NCBI RefSeq assembly: GCF_028769735.1 | Contig: NC_088186.1 | Span: forward strand, 6,603,001 to 6,667,000 | DNA from: Zonotrichia leucophrys gambelii | Lineage: Eukaryota; Chordata; Aves; Passeriformes; Passerellidae | Length of the DNA stretch: 64,000 nt | Reading direction: 5' to 3' | Shown: one piece after another, positions 1 through 12,104 of the stretch | Position numbering within the stretch: the first letter of the stretch is position 1 | Layout: each line of letters begins with the position of its first letter | Translations under genes and position numbers: made by a program | The notes under the pieces: generated by a model | Told to the model about the DNA's origin: nothing | Database searches by the model: none | Seen by the model: only the letters and a program-made list of their open reading frames with translations

Positions 1-1058
1 ACTGACTCCCAAGAGGAGCTGGCTCTGTTGGTTGTGGCTGCCATCCCTGAAGTGACTGATTTCTGAAAAAAGCAATCCCTGCTTTCCAGCTCTCAGCACC
101 TATGGCTTTTTACAGCACCCTTATTTGCCCTGCTCCCATTTCTGGAGGCAATGTGAAGTAGCTGTTCTAACCTTGTGGGTACAGCTTATTATTTTGCTAA
201 GGAATAGAAATAAAATGTCATTTTCAGGTGTGGGTAAACCAACTCTTGGCTTCGTCCTGCACGACATCATGGGGTGTTCCAGACACACTGCCACTGTTTC
301 CAGCAGCCCAGCAGCTCCACTTGGGGGTTGAGGAGCTGAGGATAAATCCCTGCTTGCAGCCAGGCTGGTGGTTAGAATGTAAATGTCTAAACTTTGGAGA
401 AGTGACCTCTGTTAAGTGGTTTAATGCAGTCTGTTGCCAGGAGCTCATGAATTCTGTATTACAGCAAGTAGTTTCATGAGATAGCAACTATCTTACTAAT
501 AAAACAACCTCAACATATTTATCACAATAACTCAGACACAGAGAAAGTATAAATATCTTTGATACTGGGAAATGAACTGGCTGCCTATAGGCATCCTCTT
601 TGCTTTATTGATTTAACCCTTCACAGGTGTCTGCCAGGGATTGGTGCAAACCTGGTGCAGCAGAAGAGCTTTAAAAGGATTAAGCAGTGATGCTGTGTGT
701 CTGCACAACCTCTCCAGTTCAGTAGGATTCAGAATGTTTTACAGGTGTACCAGCAGACCTGCAGGGTGGATGTGACAAGCCTTCCTTCATCAGCTGCCAA
801 AATGCAGCTGTTTGTGAACTCAAGGTGCAGCAAACCAGATTTCTTTCACTTTGAAGTGTATTTAGGGGAGGGAGTGAAGGAGAAAACTCCCTCCAGCTGA
901 GGCACTCTGAATAATTTCAGGGGGCAGGAGGCTGATGCTGCTGCTTGACTCATGCCCACAGCAATGCTTGGGATCACCTTGTGCTTCCAGATCCTGCTGG
1001 CCAGAGGGTCTTGGTTGAGTTATAACATGTTTAAGATGCCAAAAGGGGAAAATAACAC
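1..1058. other. Non-coding sequence, nothing recognised
   Basis: No gene, RNA or known repeat recognised. Reading frames are under 120 codons, overlap on both strands and match no family I know. AT-rich patches alternate with ordinary sequence. Confidence 0.6.
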
Positions 1059-1196
1059 CCAGAGAAGCTGTGGGTGCTCCATCCCTGGGTGTGTTCAAGG
1101 ACTTGGAACAGTGAAAGGCGTGCCTGCCCATGGCAGGGGGTGGGATGAGATGAGATTTTAGATCCCAAACCACCTTGGTTTCTGTGGTTCTATGGC
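1059..1196 (+). mobile_element. CR1 LINE, 3' end fragment
   Basis: The segment follows the familiar 3' untranslated end of avian CR1: a 'ccatccctgg' block, a 'tgcccatggcaggggg' block, a 'gatgagatttta' block and a terminal 'tggttctatgg' octamer-type tail. Only the last ~140 bp is present, as expected for the severe 5' truncation usual in CR1. No reverse-transcriptase coding sequence remains. The left limit is approximate because the copy is diverged. Confidence 0.85.
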
Positions 1197-2398
1197 CAGT
1201 GAGCTCCTGAGAATGCAGCAATGCCTGGCTGCTCTCAATGGATGTGCTACTAAAAATCTGTCACCAATGACCTTGGTTTTCAGCCCACTCCATCGCTCCC
1301 ATGACACATCAGGCCCTTTTTGTGGGTTTTTAGAGGGTCACAGAGCCAGTGGACACTTGCTGAGCACAGACACCATCCCCTGTAGCTCAGATCAAGCCTG
1401 TTGCCAGCACTGACCCTGTCTGACTTGTGTTATCTTGTGTGACCAGAGGCTGCAGTGGTGCTGGATGGATTTTTAAAGCCCACGGATATGGTCAGGTAGA
1501 GCTGATTCCTCCACTCCTTAAGGGATTTAGGACAGGGAGACTTAAAAAGTTATTATGGACTAGCTAAAATCTCTTGTGAGCGATCAAGTCTCAGTGATAA
1601 AGATAGTCATGTTCTGGAGTGATAAAAGCCCAATTTCACAGGCCATCCACACTGGTTTTCTTGAGATAGATAATGAGATAATGTTCCTACCACACACATC
1701 TCCCCATCTTATTTTTTTTTTTTTTTTTGGTGAAGATCTCCTTTCTTTTTAAAATGAAGTAAAATGTTGGAGTTACTGAAGAAGTAGCACTTTTAATGGT
1801 CATTTTAGCCCCAGAAAATGTCTTCTAGTATTTCACACACTGGCAAAGTTTGGAGAGAAGAAAAAAAGATTTTTGAGTTTCTTTTCCTTTGAAATATGGA
1901 CTGGATAGAGAGAAGAGAAGAGAAGGTCAGTGCTGCAGTGGCTGAAACAGCAGGGGAGGAGAAAAATGTCAGGGCTGCTTTTTATTGGCTTTATCATCCT
2001 ACTTAGACCCACTAAAATGTGTCAATTTCAGATATCAACAACTTGAGAGAAAATGTGGCAACACCATGGCCATGTGGGCAGCCCTGCTGAGCCGCCCTTC
2101 TCCCCACAGCTCCACTCTGTGGTGCCTGCACAGACCTCCCCTCCAGTGTGGGCAATCACTCTCAGGCTGGCTGTGGTGCTCGATGCAAGGATTTAACTCC
2201 TCTGTATTTATTTCTGCTGGGAGAATGTTCTCAGCTGTGAAATCCCTGTGAAATCGGGATTTCACTGCATGTTGAACTTCATGCCCTGTGAATAAGCAGG
2301 GTCCTGTTGCAGGGGTGCTCTGCAGGCTGGAGGCTCTTCAGGCAGAGCCTGGGCTCAGGATGCTGAGGGCACCAATCCTGCTGCACACCAGGCAGGAT
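1197..2398. other. Non-coding sequence with a poly-T run
   Basis: No gene recognised. A 17-base T run lies at 1712-1728 and a short GAGAAGAGAA purine patch near 1910-1925. Short reading frames at 1985-2265 overlap on opposite strands and show no domain. Confidence 0.55.
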
Positions 2399-2970
2399 TG
2401 TATTTGTGGGGTATTTTTGGGGTTCCCCATGGAAGGAAGGAAATGATGGATCTGACTCCATGTTCTTAGAAGGCTAATTTATTATTTTATGACCTATATT
2501 ATATTATTTATATATTATAATAATATATTAATATAATAATACAATATGAGATATTATTTTACATATAATTATATAATAAATAATATAATGTTATATTATA
2601 TATATTATATTATATCGTATCATATCATACTATATTATACTATATTATATTATGCTACACTAAAACTATACTAAAGAATACAGAAAGGATACAGACAGAA
2701 GGCTACAAAGAATGATAATGGAAAAACTCGTGACTGCTTCCAGAGTCCCTACATAGCCTGACCATGATTGGTCATTAAGTTAAAACAGTTCACAAGAAAC
2801 CAATGAAACAATCACCAGTTGGTAAACAATGTCCAAACCACATTCCAAAGCAGCAAAACACAGGAGAAGCAAATCAGATAATTATTGTTTTCCTTTTTCT
2901 CTGAGGCTTCTCAGCTTCCCAGGAGAGAAATTCTGGTGAAGGGATTTTTCCAGAAAATATCATGGTGACA
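2399..2970 (-). mobile_element. Solo ERV LTR, type B, with internal AT-rich period-5 repeat
   Basis: On the minus strand the LTR would start TGTCACC at 2970 and run left to about 2399. It shares with the copies at 22.8, 56.6 and 63.0 kb a block ending 'gcttctcagcttcccagga', a 'gaattgttttcc'-like block, a 'tgattggtca' CCAAT-type block and a 'gactccatgttc' block beside an AATAAA-type signal. The left limit is uncertain; no target duplication was found. Between about 2480 and 2665 the LTR is expanded into almost pure A/T sequence, partly in 5-bp units. No gag, pol or env sequence adjoins, so this is a solo LTR. Confidence 0.8.
2480..2665. repeat. AT-rich degenerate pentanucleotide repeat
   Basis: Nearly all A and T. 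From about 2613 it reads as 5-bp units (tatcg, tatca, tacta, tatta). It sits inside the type B LTR at the position where sister copies carry cleaner 5-bp arrays. Confidence 0.8.
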
Positions 2971-3037
2971 CTTCTGTACTTCTGAAAAATATGAGCCACC
3001 CTCAGTGCACCTTTGCCTTTGCTGCCTGTGATCCCTG

Positions 3038-3545
3038 ATCACAGAATTACAGAATGCATCACTGAAGGGGTCACCAATTATCGCTGAAGGGGTATCGGGG
3101 ACAGACAAAGTTGATGAAGAGACTCCATCATCAGAAAGCATGAAATTATTATTTCACTTTATTATTAGAAATCCACAGTTCTTATAGAAACAATGGTGGA
3201 TCCGAGACCTGATTGGCCTTTAGGAATCTTCTCTCACCTGTTGGTCAAGAAGGGACAGCTCCTTCTTGTAAACATCTTTGACAAACAGAGATTGTGTGCC
3301 AGGTGCAGAGATTGAGTTAATAATTGTTTTAATTCTTTCTCTGAGCTTTCTCACAGCTTCCCAGGAAAATCCTGGGAGAGCTGTGTCTCTCTCTGTTCAG
3401 AGGATATGTGATTACAACAAGAATGACTTGGGTTGGAAGGGTTCTTAAAGCTCTTATTCATTCCAAGCCCCTGCCACGGGATGGACACTTCCCCCAGCCC
3501 CGGCTGCTCAGAGCTCCATCCAGGCTGGCCTTGCTTCAGAGCAAG
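3038..3545 (-). mobile_element. CR1 LINE 3' end, interrupted by an LTR
   Basis: The right part (3420-3545) is the reverse complement of the CR1 3' end: 'gacttgggttggaagggtt', then a 'ccctgccacgggatggacac' block and a 'ccatccaggctggcc' block. Its terminal octamer tail, 'atcacagaattacagaat', is at 3038-3054, separated by the LTR at 3055-3419. Removing the insertion restores a normal CR1 end. The element is 5' truncated and non-coding. Confidence 0.85.
3055..3419 (-). mobile_element. Solo ERV LTR inserted in a CR1 tail
   Basis: About 365 bp. Its right end resembles type B LTRs ('cacagcttcccaggaaaat' and 'gtgtctctctctgttcaga' blocks, as at 57.0 kb). The left end has 'gactccatcat' followed by a 'tttattatta' poly(A)-signal complement. 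With TG at 3055 and CA at 3419, the flanks are AGAA at 3051-3054 and AGAA at 3420-3423. The longer match AGAATG (3051-3056 and 3420-3425) shifts the boundary by two bases. Unlike the other type B copies it has no 5-bp array. Confidence 0.8.
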
Positions 3546-6304
3546 CAGAAATCTCCCTGTGCTAACCTGGAATTCACACATGAGCAGAATTCCCTGCTGA
3601 CAGGGAAGCACATCCCCAAACCAGCCCTGAGTGCATGATTCCAGAATGATTTTATTAACCCTAAAGGTCTCCAGCTGCCCTTGGGCTTTGCTGCTCACTG
3701 CAGAGGGGTGGAGGGGGCAGTGCCAGGAAGGAGCTGCTGAGATAAGAGGGGGATGAAATCTCTCTCATTTGCCCGTTTTCCACAGCCTGCCCACAGCTGT
3801 GCATTTACTCAGCCACCCTTTGCAAGGCCAAATCTGCAGGACACTGCAGCCACATTACAAAGAGAAATGGTTTCCTAAAGAGATGGAGCTGTAATTAAAG
3901 TGCCTGGTAGGGGCCTCCAAATCCCCCTGACCTCACCACAACCCACAAATGGAGACTTCTGGGTCTCAGAATTTGTCTTTCCCTTGCCTATTTTTTAATT
4001 TTTCCCAAGCGTCTTAGACTGATGAAACCTCAATTATCTTAAACTCAGAGCTAGGCAAACTGAGACAGCTGTCTGAGCACACGACTGCTCTTGCCCATTT
4101 AGATCAGACACTTTCTCTCTAATATTTTCAAATTTTTCTAACACACACTATATTTTTTAATGTCCAACTTTTTTCCGTTTTTTTTTCCCCCCTGGAGCTG
4201 CAATCTTCTAAACCACTGACAGCAAAAATCCTTTTGCTGTCTCTGGTCCGTGCTGTTTTCCCAGCTCAGGGACATCTGCAAAAAGAAGCAATCCCCCTGC
4301 AGACTGATCTCTCTTTGCATAAATACAGTGGTTATGGAAAGGTGTTCATTCCATTTTCCACAGCCTGTCATGTTGACTTTATAATGAACCAGTTACTCAG
4401 CTCTGGAAAGCAGATGGAAACCTCTGCTGACAGCCCCTGTCAAAGGAATGGGCAGGAAGAAGCAGAAAAGAATTGCTGGATATGAACTCCTGGTACTTAC
4501 ATGGACAGTGGCAGGAACCGAGGAAGGATGCAGGTTTAGAACAGGATTTAAAGGCCTGATCAATCACCACAATGATGGAAATGCTGCCATCAAATAATAA
4601 TAAAAAGATCTATAACTGGTTTTACACCATGAGTTATTTTCTTCGCTGGCACAAGCGATGTGGAGGTGCTGTTTTGGAAAGAGAATCAAGCAGCAGGTAA
4701 TCAGTCTATTTACATACTCTGAGCCACAGTGGATGCAAAAACCCTGAGGAAATGGCAGAAAGGAGCATTAGGAGAACTGATTTAATCTCTGGTGTTATTG
4801 GCTGCACAAGCCAGGCTGTTTGATGGATATACATTTATATTGCTTCTCTCCTCTTTCAGCCACGGCCTCACCCAGCATCTGTCATCCTGCACAACCCTGG
4901 GGACAGACAGACAGCCCTGCTGACAGTGCCCTGCAGATCCCACCTCAGGATCATCCTTCCAGGCTGGACCAGTCTGGATTTCTCCATAGGAGCTGTGCTG
5001 GCAGCATGGGCAGCTGCTCAGCCCTGGCACATACCAATTTTGACAGAGTTTTCCAGGAGCAGAAAATGCTGTCTATGCATGGCTATAAAAATCCAGGTGC
5101 AATAGGAGGTGCTAGAGCCTCACCCAAGAGTTCTAGCTAAGTTTTCTAAGGAATTGACATGTCTGTGGTAGTCCAGGCACCTACCAGACTCCATATAACA
5201 ATTTCCAAACCTCTGGACTTGTGTCAAGCCAACTAGGCAAATGGGTCAAGGTCTCAAAAATTTTTAATTCTTGTGGATGTCAGGAAAACAGATGGATGGA
5301 GGAGAAGAGGAGCCCTAATAATAACCTCAGGCTGTAGTGTTAGCTCAGCTCTTAATAGACATCAGGAATTTTAAAGGGGCATTGAATCCTAAGACATAAA
5401 TCCTTAAATTATCCAGTTTCCTTGGTTCTGCTGCTCAGGGAGCTGCTTCTTTAATCTGGTATTGTTTCTGAAACTTAAAACCCTTAGGAGAGCTTCCAGG
5501 CAGTCTCATTTATCCTAAACACACTTTTTTTTTCCTCCCCCCTGATGATATAGTTAGAGCCAAAATCCCTTGAAAATAAAAACTAAAAAGATGATGACAT
5601 TTGATGTGATAAATTCTAATGCTAAGTGGCAGAGGCAGCCACAGCCTGCCTGATGACAATCACCAAGCTCAAACAGAGCTGACGAGCAGCATTAAGCAGG
5701 ACAACAGCCAGATGATTGTCTTCTGTAATTTTGTTGAGGAGCACAAACAGGAGGAATCCAAGGGGAGGTGCGTGTGCATCTTTTCCTGCGCTCAGGAAAG
5801 GCTCTGCTCTGCTGTGATGGGTCCAGGGCCTCTGCTCAGTTATTTTGAGGCCAAGGTCAAAGATCAGCAGATGCCCAGATGCCTTCAGGCTGACAATGAA
5901 GCCAATCCAGCACCTCCTGTCCTGCCAAGGTTTGTGCAGCCAGCATCCTTCCCCTCTGCCTTTGACTTTCCAAGTGAATAATCAATAACTGTTTACAGCT
6001 CTAGGCAGCCTTGAAATTCCTGTCCAGCCCCAGAGGGTGACCCTTTCCCCTCCTCCCTGTTAGTTACACACGCAAGAGGGACTGTCAGCCTCAGGGATGG
6101 GATTTATTGCCCTGGGAGTGTCAGGGGGAGAGGGTTCAACTGCAGCTGACAGGAGGCCACACAGGAGGATTTGATTTACTGAAATCCAGGATGGTGGATG
6201 GACCAATCCTATCCCACAGTTTGAGTCCCACCTTCTAAGCCTTTTTTTGACCTGCTCTTTCCTGTCTGCTGTAGAGGAGTGACCTGTGGGTGTCTGTGCA
6301 TCAG
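3546..6304. other. Non-coding sequence, nothing recognised
   Basis: About 2.8 kb with no recognisable gene or repeat. The longest frame (120 codons, 5619-5981) has no domain or codon bias that I can support. Runs of T occur at about 4180-4190 and 5527-5533. Confidence 0.55.
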
Positions 6305-6385
6305 TTCTGTGATGCTCCCCTGTCCCTTCTCACTCTCCCTGTCCTCCTGCCCCACTGCAGATGGAAACTGATGCTTATCACTCCA
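6305..6385 (+). repeat. Dispersed duplicated segment, copy 1
   Basis: About 81 bp matching 9918-10000 at roughly 90 percent by eye, with one 2-bp gap. Shared core words include 'ctctccctgtcctcctgcccc' (first 20 bases) and 'gcagatggaaact'. I do not recognise the family. Confidence 0.75.
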
Positions 6386-9103
6386 CTGACACTGCTGGTG
6401 CTGCAGTGCTGTGTGTAAGCTCTGAGGCTTGTGTTGGGCAGTGAGGTGAGTGGCAAGATAACCCCTAGGAAATCCTTGTTCTGTGTTTTTGGTCAGCTCC
6501 ATGTTATATTTCCCTGTGGACTGTGGAAACTTCCTATGAAGGAAATGGGAGGGGGACCTGAGAAGGGACTGGAGGAAATATCTTGCATGAGCACTTAGGT
6601 GGATAATAGGGATGAACTCAACTTTTATGCCAAGTTTCCATTAGCCAGATGAAGTTAACTCACTCCAGTATGCCTAGGAATAGGGATTTGGGGCCCAAGC
6701 AGGGCTGAGAGTAGGGCCCATGCCCTGGTGGCACATGGCAGTGTAGGGAAGGAGGATTTTGAGGTTCTCATCCACCCCAGCAGGGAGTGGGGTGCTCATT
6801 ACTGTGCCTGGAGCTTGGCTCAGCTGCTGGATGGATGTTTGGACACAGGGGCTGAGGTGTGGGTGGCTCCTCAGGGCAGGATGGAGGTGGAGCGGGGCCT
6901 GGTGGGCCGTGGTGGAACTCTCCCTGCTTTGAGTGTTTCCTTCCTTCCTCCACATCAAACAGCGAGGCAGCAAAGGGAAAGTGTGCTTGGAATAAATATA
7001 GCCCTGATCCTGGGAGTGCTTCAAAGGAGCCTGGGTGCCTGCATCCTATAAATAACTCAGGCCTGAACACCTTGCTGCCCCTGAGGTGCCTTTGGAAAGT
7101 GTGAGGCAGAGCCAACACCCCTGGGACAAAGTCAGAGGAGAATTGCAGGGGGCAGCAGAAGGAAGGGAAGGGCTCTTTGACTTCTTGGAAAGGAAAAAGC
7201 ATTTGCCAGGACATTAATCCAGGCTGATCAGCTCTCATGGGCTGACAAGGAGCTGCTGCTGGTGTGCAAAGCTGGTGTGTACAGACAAGAGCGCTCTCAA
7301 ATATTTTTTAAAGAGCCCTGAAGAGAAATGCGATTTTTCTGTGGAACTCCTGAGAGTTTTTAAGCGTGGATTTGTTTGGGTAAATTGTGAGTGAGTGCCC
7401 TCCCGTGAGCACACTGGAACGACTGTTTAATTGGCCCACACCTGGTGTTGATTATGATGCTGCTGGTTTTTTTTCACTTCCTAACTCCCTGCACTGTATC
7501 TCATTTTGATCAGGCTCACTGTTGTACCCCACAGCTTGGCTTTGGCATGCCCAGTGCAAAGCATAAAGAGTGCTGGAAAAATTATGTGCAAATCTCCCTA
7601 CCTTGATGTAATCAAGCATTAAAAAGCAGAGGTATGAGCTGTTCAGCCTGGCTGGGAAGTTTGGATTTGGCTCTGAGAGGGGCAGAGGAGTTGGCTGCAT
7701 CTAAAGCTGTATTTTTTAACAGCTTCCCTCCATTCACTGTTGGATGCACAATGATATTTAAGTGAAAACAAACTCATTGCTGGCCATTACTGGTGACTGT
7801 GGCAGGCAAATGCCTGGCACAGTTACTGGTCTGAGGCATCAAGGCTGAGCCTTAGCACTGGACCCTGTTTTACCTTCAATTAATTAACTCCCAGGCAGCT
7901 AATTGGGCCTTCAAGTGCCTTGGTCATGGTCTGGACCAGTTTTATTGGTGTAAATGCAGAGGGTGCTTATTAATTTATTTGTTTCAGTCAGATCTCTGGG
8001 TGCTCATCTGAGAATCAAAACCCTTCTCATGTCTAAAATGGGAAGTTCCAATTCAGGATTTGTATTTATGGGGCTCCCAACTGTCTCAGTGTCTGCAGAG
8101 GCAGAAAGAATAGACTTCCACTTGACATAGTGTGGATATGAACAGAAATGGGGAAAGAAGCACCAGCAGCTTCTTCAAATGCTGAATTTTTTATTTTTTT
8201 TTTACTTCCCAGGGCTGTAGAGTTAAAATAATCTGGCTTTGAATCTGAATAGAAACTGAAAAGCAGAAGAATTTGGGAAGGGGTGGTGCTCATGCAAGCC
8301 ATTAGCTGTTAAATTATAGCCTTGCTATGAAAAGCAGTTGTGTCTGTGTGAGTGTGCAGGGAGAGGTCACAGTGGGGAGGTGTGGGCAGGAAAATGCTTT
8401 TGATTTAGTACACAGCTTTTCTTCGGTCCTTTGGAGACAACTTTTGCAAGAAAACAAGAAATTTTCAAGGCTGAATTCTGCATAATATTCCAGGATTATG
8501 CAAATGAACAAACCAAGGCCCCCAACCCAACACCAGAGCTCTGAGTGGGTACCCAAGAACCCTTCTCAGAGGCTGCCGTGTTGTTTTCAAACCTGAAACC
8601 TTTCTCTCCACACAGCTCCAACCTTTATTAAAAAGATGAAGCATCTGGAAGCGTGTGTGTGTGTTTGTGCTTGCAAAGAGATTCTCTGCACCAAGCCTGA
8701 GTCTCCTCTGAGCTCGTTAACCGGCTGCAGGTTTTAAATCAGGGCTGTGAGCAGAGCTGAGATGTGGGGAAGAACCCACCTGGAGAGAAAGACTATTTTT
8801 TCTCAAAGCCCTCAAAGTTTACTCAGCTGGTGGAACAACAAACTTCATTTCTTTGGCTGAAATGCTAAAAAGAGAGAGAGAGAAAAGGAAAAAAGTGAGT
8901 GGAGGAAAGGAGGGAAGGAAAAAAAGGATGGAGGACTGCTTCAGTGTGCTTTGTGTAAAGAAATAAAATAAATAAATAACTAAAGAAGTGTATTTTGCAT
9001 TAACAGAGATCTGTTAGATAGCTTAGGGGGTGGAAGAGCAGAGCCTGTGTTAGTCCAACACAGCCCTGTGCCCCAGCATGCCAGCCCAACACAGATCACT
9101 CAC
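6386..9103. other. Non-coding sequence with a purine tract
   Basis: No gene recognised. The overlapping frames at 6674-7238 on both strands (up to 156 codons) have no recognisable domain. A purine-rich tract with (AG)n lies at 8866-8936. Confidence 0.55.
8866..8936. repeat. Purine-rich tract with (AG)n
   Basis: Almost all A and G over about 70 bp, including a short run of GAGAGAGAGAGA near 8870-8882 and GGAAGGAAAA-like units. Simple sequence. Confidence 0.7.
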
Positions 9104-9800
9104 TGCTCACTGTGATCCCTGTCTGGATCCTTTGTGAGTTTGGTGGCCCTAATTCCAATCCCAGAGTGTGGGATCTCAGCACCTCAGGACTGAGGTGCCG
9201 AGTCACCGAGACCACCCTTGGGGGGCTCGGGAGTCCTGGAATGTTGCCAGAAGTGTCTGGGGGCTGGACTTTGATCCTACACAGGAGACAACACCTGTAT
9301 GAGGATAGGAGGATTTCACCGGGGTGAATGGTGAAGGGATTGGTTAATTAGAGGGTGAAACACAGGGTTTAGGATTTCTGTACAGGGGGGTTTAGAGAAG
9401 TAAGATGGAGGAATTGGGGCGTGTCCTGTCCTTCTTCTTCTTCTTCTTCTCCTCCATCTTCTGTGGTGATGGTGGCACTTTGGGATTGGTCATTACTAAA
9501 AGTGCACCGGGCAATAAGGGTGAAAGGTATTGGGGAAAAATGATAAATATTGTACACGTAACCATGGGTATAAAGATAGGTGACCGCCCGGAGGGGAGGG
9601 GAGTGTGCTCATGGCTGGCTGCTGAGCAGAGCTCTGTCGGGCCGAAAGAAAATCTTTTAGATAAACAATTAATAAACACAGAGACCGAAAGAAGAACTGA
9701 AGCCTCTTCTCGTCCTTTGATACGCGGGCTGCCCCAAGGCCACCTCGGGCCTTTCCAGGCCCTTCAAACAGCCGAAAACCGGACACCAGAGCTGGGACAC
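9104..9800 (+). mobile_element. Solo ERV LTR, CpG-rich
   Basis: About 690 bp. It begins near a TGTGATCCC motif (9111) and ends near 'ccggacacca' (9788). It has LTR hallmarks: a U3-like region, a 'gggtataaaga' TATA-type motif near 9569-9579, an 'attaataaacacagagacc' poly(A)-signal region near 9668-9686, and a C-rich U5. It holds more CpG than any other part of the window, which suggests a relatively recent insertion. I recognise it as a recurrent songbird LTR but give no database name. Exact ends and target duplication were not resolved. The 136-codon frame at 9405-9815 lies almost wholly within it and is not regarded as a gene. Confidence 0.8.
9429..9453. repeat. (CTT)n microsatellite in LTR
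   Basis: Seven or so CTT units ending in CTCCTCC, inside the LTR. Confidence 0.9.
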
Positions 9801-9917
9801 AACCTCTCCAAGTGAAATTTGCTATCATGTGAGACAGAAATACTGCAGACACAGCAACCTGGTGACCTGTCTGCTGCCAAAGCTGCCAGTCAAACTGCCC
9901 AGAGAACAGAGCAGCAG
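9801..9917. other. Short spacer between LTR and duplicated segment
   Basis: Nothing recognised, though the word 'cctgtctgctg' near 9866 also precedes copy 1 of the duplicated segment, near 6261. Confidence 0.4.
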
Positions 9918-10000
9918 CTCTGTGATCGCCCCCTGTCCCTTCTCCCTCTCCCTGTCCTCCTGCCCCAGTGCAGATGGAAACTCTGATGCTTATTACTCCA
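9918..10000 (+). repeat. Dispersed duplicated segment, copy 2
   Basis: Partner of 6305-6385: same orientation, 3.6 kb away, just outside the CpG-rich LTR. Differences are a handful of substitutions and a 2-bp gap. Confidence 0.75.
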
Positions 10001-12104
10001 AGCATTAACTTTTTCTTTTGTTGTGACTGTTTTCTTTTGCCTTATTCATTTTGTTCAGGACTGAGAAAAAGTCCTGTTCTAGTCTGGTAATAGCCTACAG
10101 CCATGAGTCAGTGAGCTGAGATTTCCAGAGAGATAAAAAAAAAAAAAAAACCAGAAGAAAATATGTGAGGAATTGGAATGACAAGGTTTCTGCTGGTAGA
10201 TTGTGATACAGAAAAATGAAGTCCCAGGCCAACAGGCTTTGGCAGCTGAGAAATGCTCGTGCTGGCATGGTCTGTCTGGCAGACAGGCAGGCAGAGGGGA
10301 TGAGCTCGTGAGGGAATGAGGTATGGAAAGCACTTGCAGGAGGCTGTACAATAGAAGGAAATCTAAATTTTGAAGCAAACACTCATGCAGCATAGCTGTG
10401 GGTATTATACACAGTTTTTCTCTCCCTCTTTAACCTGGAGAGACCTGCAATGCAAATAGGGGAGAGTGTTTTCATCTGGTCTGGGAAAGGCACAGGTCCC
10501 AGGGTGCTTGGCTCCGTCAGCTCGGTGGCAGTGAGAGCTCAGAACAAGCTGCTGGAGCTGTTCTGGGGGATTTGCAGGCCCTGCGAGCTCTGCAGAGCAG
10601 GCTGTGCTGTGGGCTGTGCTCTGCTGGAGACAGCTCACAGGAGCATCTGTGTGTTTGCAAAACTTGTCTTCACACATCTCAGACAAGTGCAATGCTCTTC
10701 CAGGCTCCAGCAAACTGAAGGTCAGGAGAGTTCCCTGTGGATAGCAATGATAAAATCCTGCTCTAGCAGACAGGCAGTGCTGGGCAAGATTGGGCTGGGG
10801 GATTAAAACCTCATTTCTGTTGCATCTCTTTTGGCAATCCCCATTTCCCCACTCACAAATCGCCTTTGTTCCCCGCCTGCCCCTGGCATGTGGCATGATC
10901 TGAGCACAGATTCCAGCAGCACTGTGGCAGCTCTCTCCTGCTCCCACCTTTAGCCCCACCACCCTGGAGAGGGGTTTGTCCCCTCTTTTGGGTGTGCAGC
11001 AGAAACAGCTGGATCCCAGTTAGGTGCACACAGAGATGCTGGAAGGGGGGATCAGCACAATTCTGCATCCCCAGGGCAGAGCATTTCCTCTCTTGCTCTG
11101 TGGCTTACAGGTGGAAGTGCTGCCTCTGAGTAGGGTTCAAGTTATTTATCCCTCTGTGGAATTTGTGCTTTTCGTGGAGGTGGTCAGGGAGGAGAACCAG
11201 AACAAGGGTTGTTGATGCAGACAAAAAAGGCCACTGATTTTAAGCTGACCCAGAAACCTGTGTCTCCTAGAATCTTTTCTTATAAATGCCTTAGGCTACA
11301 TCTGACCCTGTGGCCAAGCCAAAGGAGTCTGTTATCAAACTGAGCTCACAGCTCTTGATATGCAGCAAATCCTCCTGGTGATCACTCTCAGCCTCTGTTC
11401 CTCCTGTCCACGAGAAGCAACCAGGTCTGTCTCCTCCTCAGTTGTGTGTGGTGTGTTTTGGGCACCAGGAGCTGTTTGTGAAGAGCAGTGGCTATAATAA
11501 ACACACTAAATCTGATTATCTGTCCAGGAGGCTTTGCAGAAACAGCTTGTCATTGTAACACTTTATTTAATTTTTAATTTTTTTTTTTTAATTGAGAAAG
11601 TTTAGTTGAACACAACCTTTTAGTCTTAAGCATCAGGCTCCCAGAGCTGAATAGAGCTGGCTCACTGGCATGTGGCTCTGGAGGGTGGGTTGGTGGGTTT
11701 TTTTGGTTTTTTTTTTTTTGTTTTTTTTTTTTTTTTTTTAATGATAATACCTTTATCTCTTCCCCTTCACACACAGTCTGAGGCTGGTGGGGGGCTGTTC
11801 ATCCCTACCCTGATGCTGTGGCACATTGGAATGGGGGAATATCACCCCACTGCTGAAAACAGGTTGCAGCAGCAGTCCTGGGGTGGTTCTTTGGCACAGA
11901 TAAACTTGCTCTGCTGCTGTTACAAGGCTTTTGCAATATTGACAGAGAGAGAAGTTGTGTATTGCCACAGGGGAACTGATGGGGACCTTCACTTGTGCTC
12001 ACAGTGGGGGCTGCATGTGCCGAGCTCTTTAATGTGGGGCAAAGCAGTAAAGCCAAAGAGCACAGAAATGGTTTTAATTACAAAATAATAATCACAATAA
12101 CAAC
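10001..12104. other. Non-coding sequence with poly-A and poly-T runs
   Basis: No gene recognised. A run of 16 A lies at 10135-10150 and a T run at about 11579-11590. The 185-codon minus-strand frame at 10405-10962 has no domain and overlaps a 118-codon plus-strand frame, so I do not call it. Confidence 0.5.
11698..11739. repeat. T-rich homopolymer tract
   Basis: Forty-two bases, all T except GG at 11705-11706 and G at 11720. Confidence 0.95.

Noticed and set aside
9405..10005. Frames of 136 and 169 codons on opposite strands
   Set aside because: They fall wholly or partly in the CpG-rich LTR, overlap each other and show no retroviral or cellular domain.
10405..10962. 185-codon minus-strand frame
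   Set aside because: Cys- and His-bearing but without a regular motif spacing, and overlapped by an open plus frame. No domain recognised.
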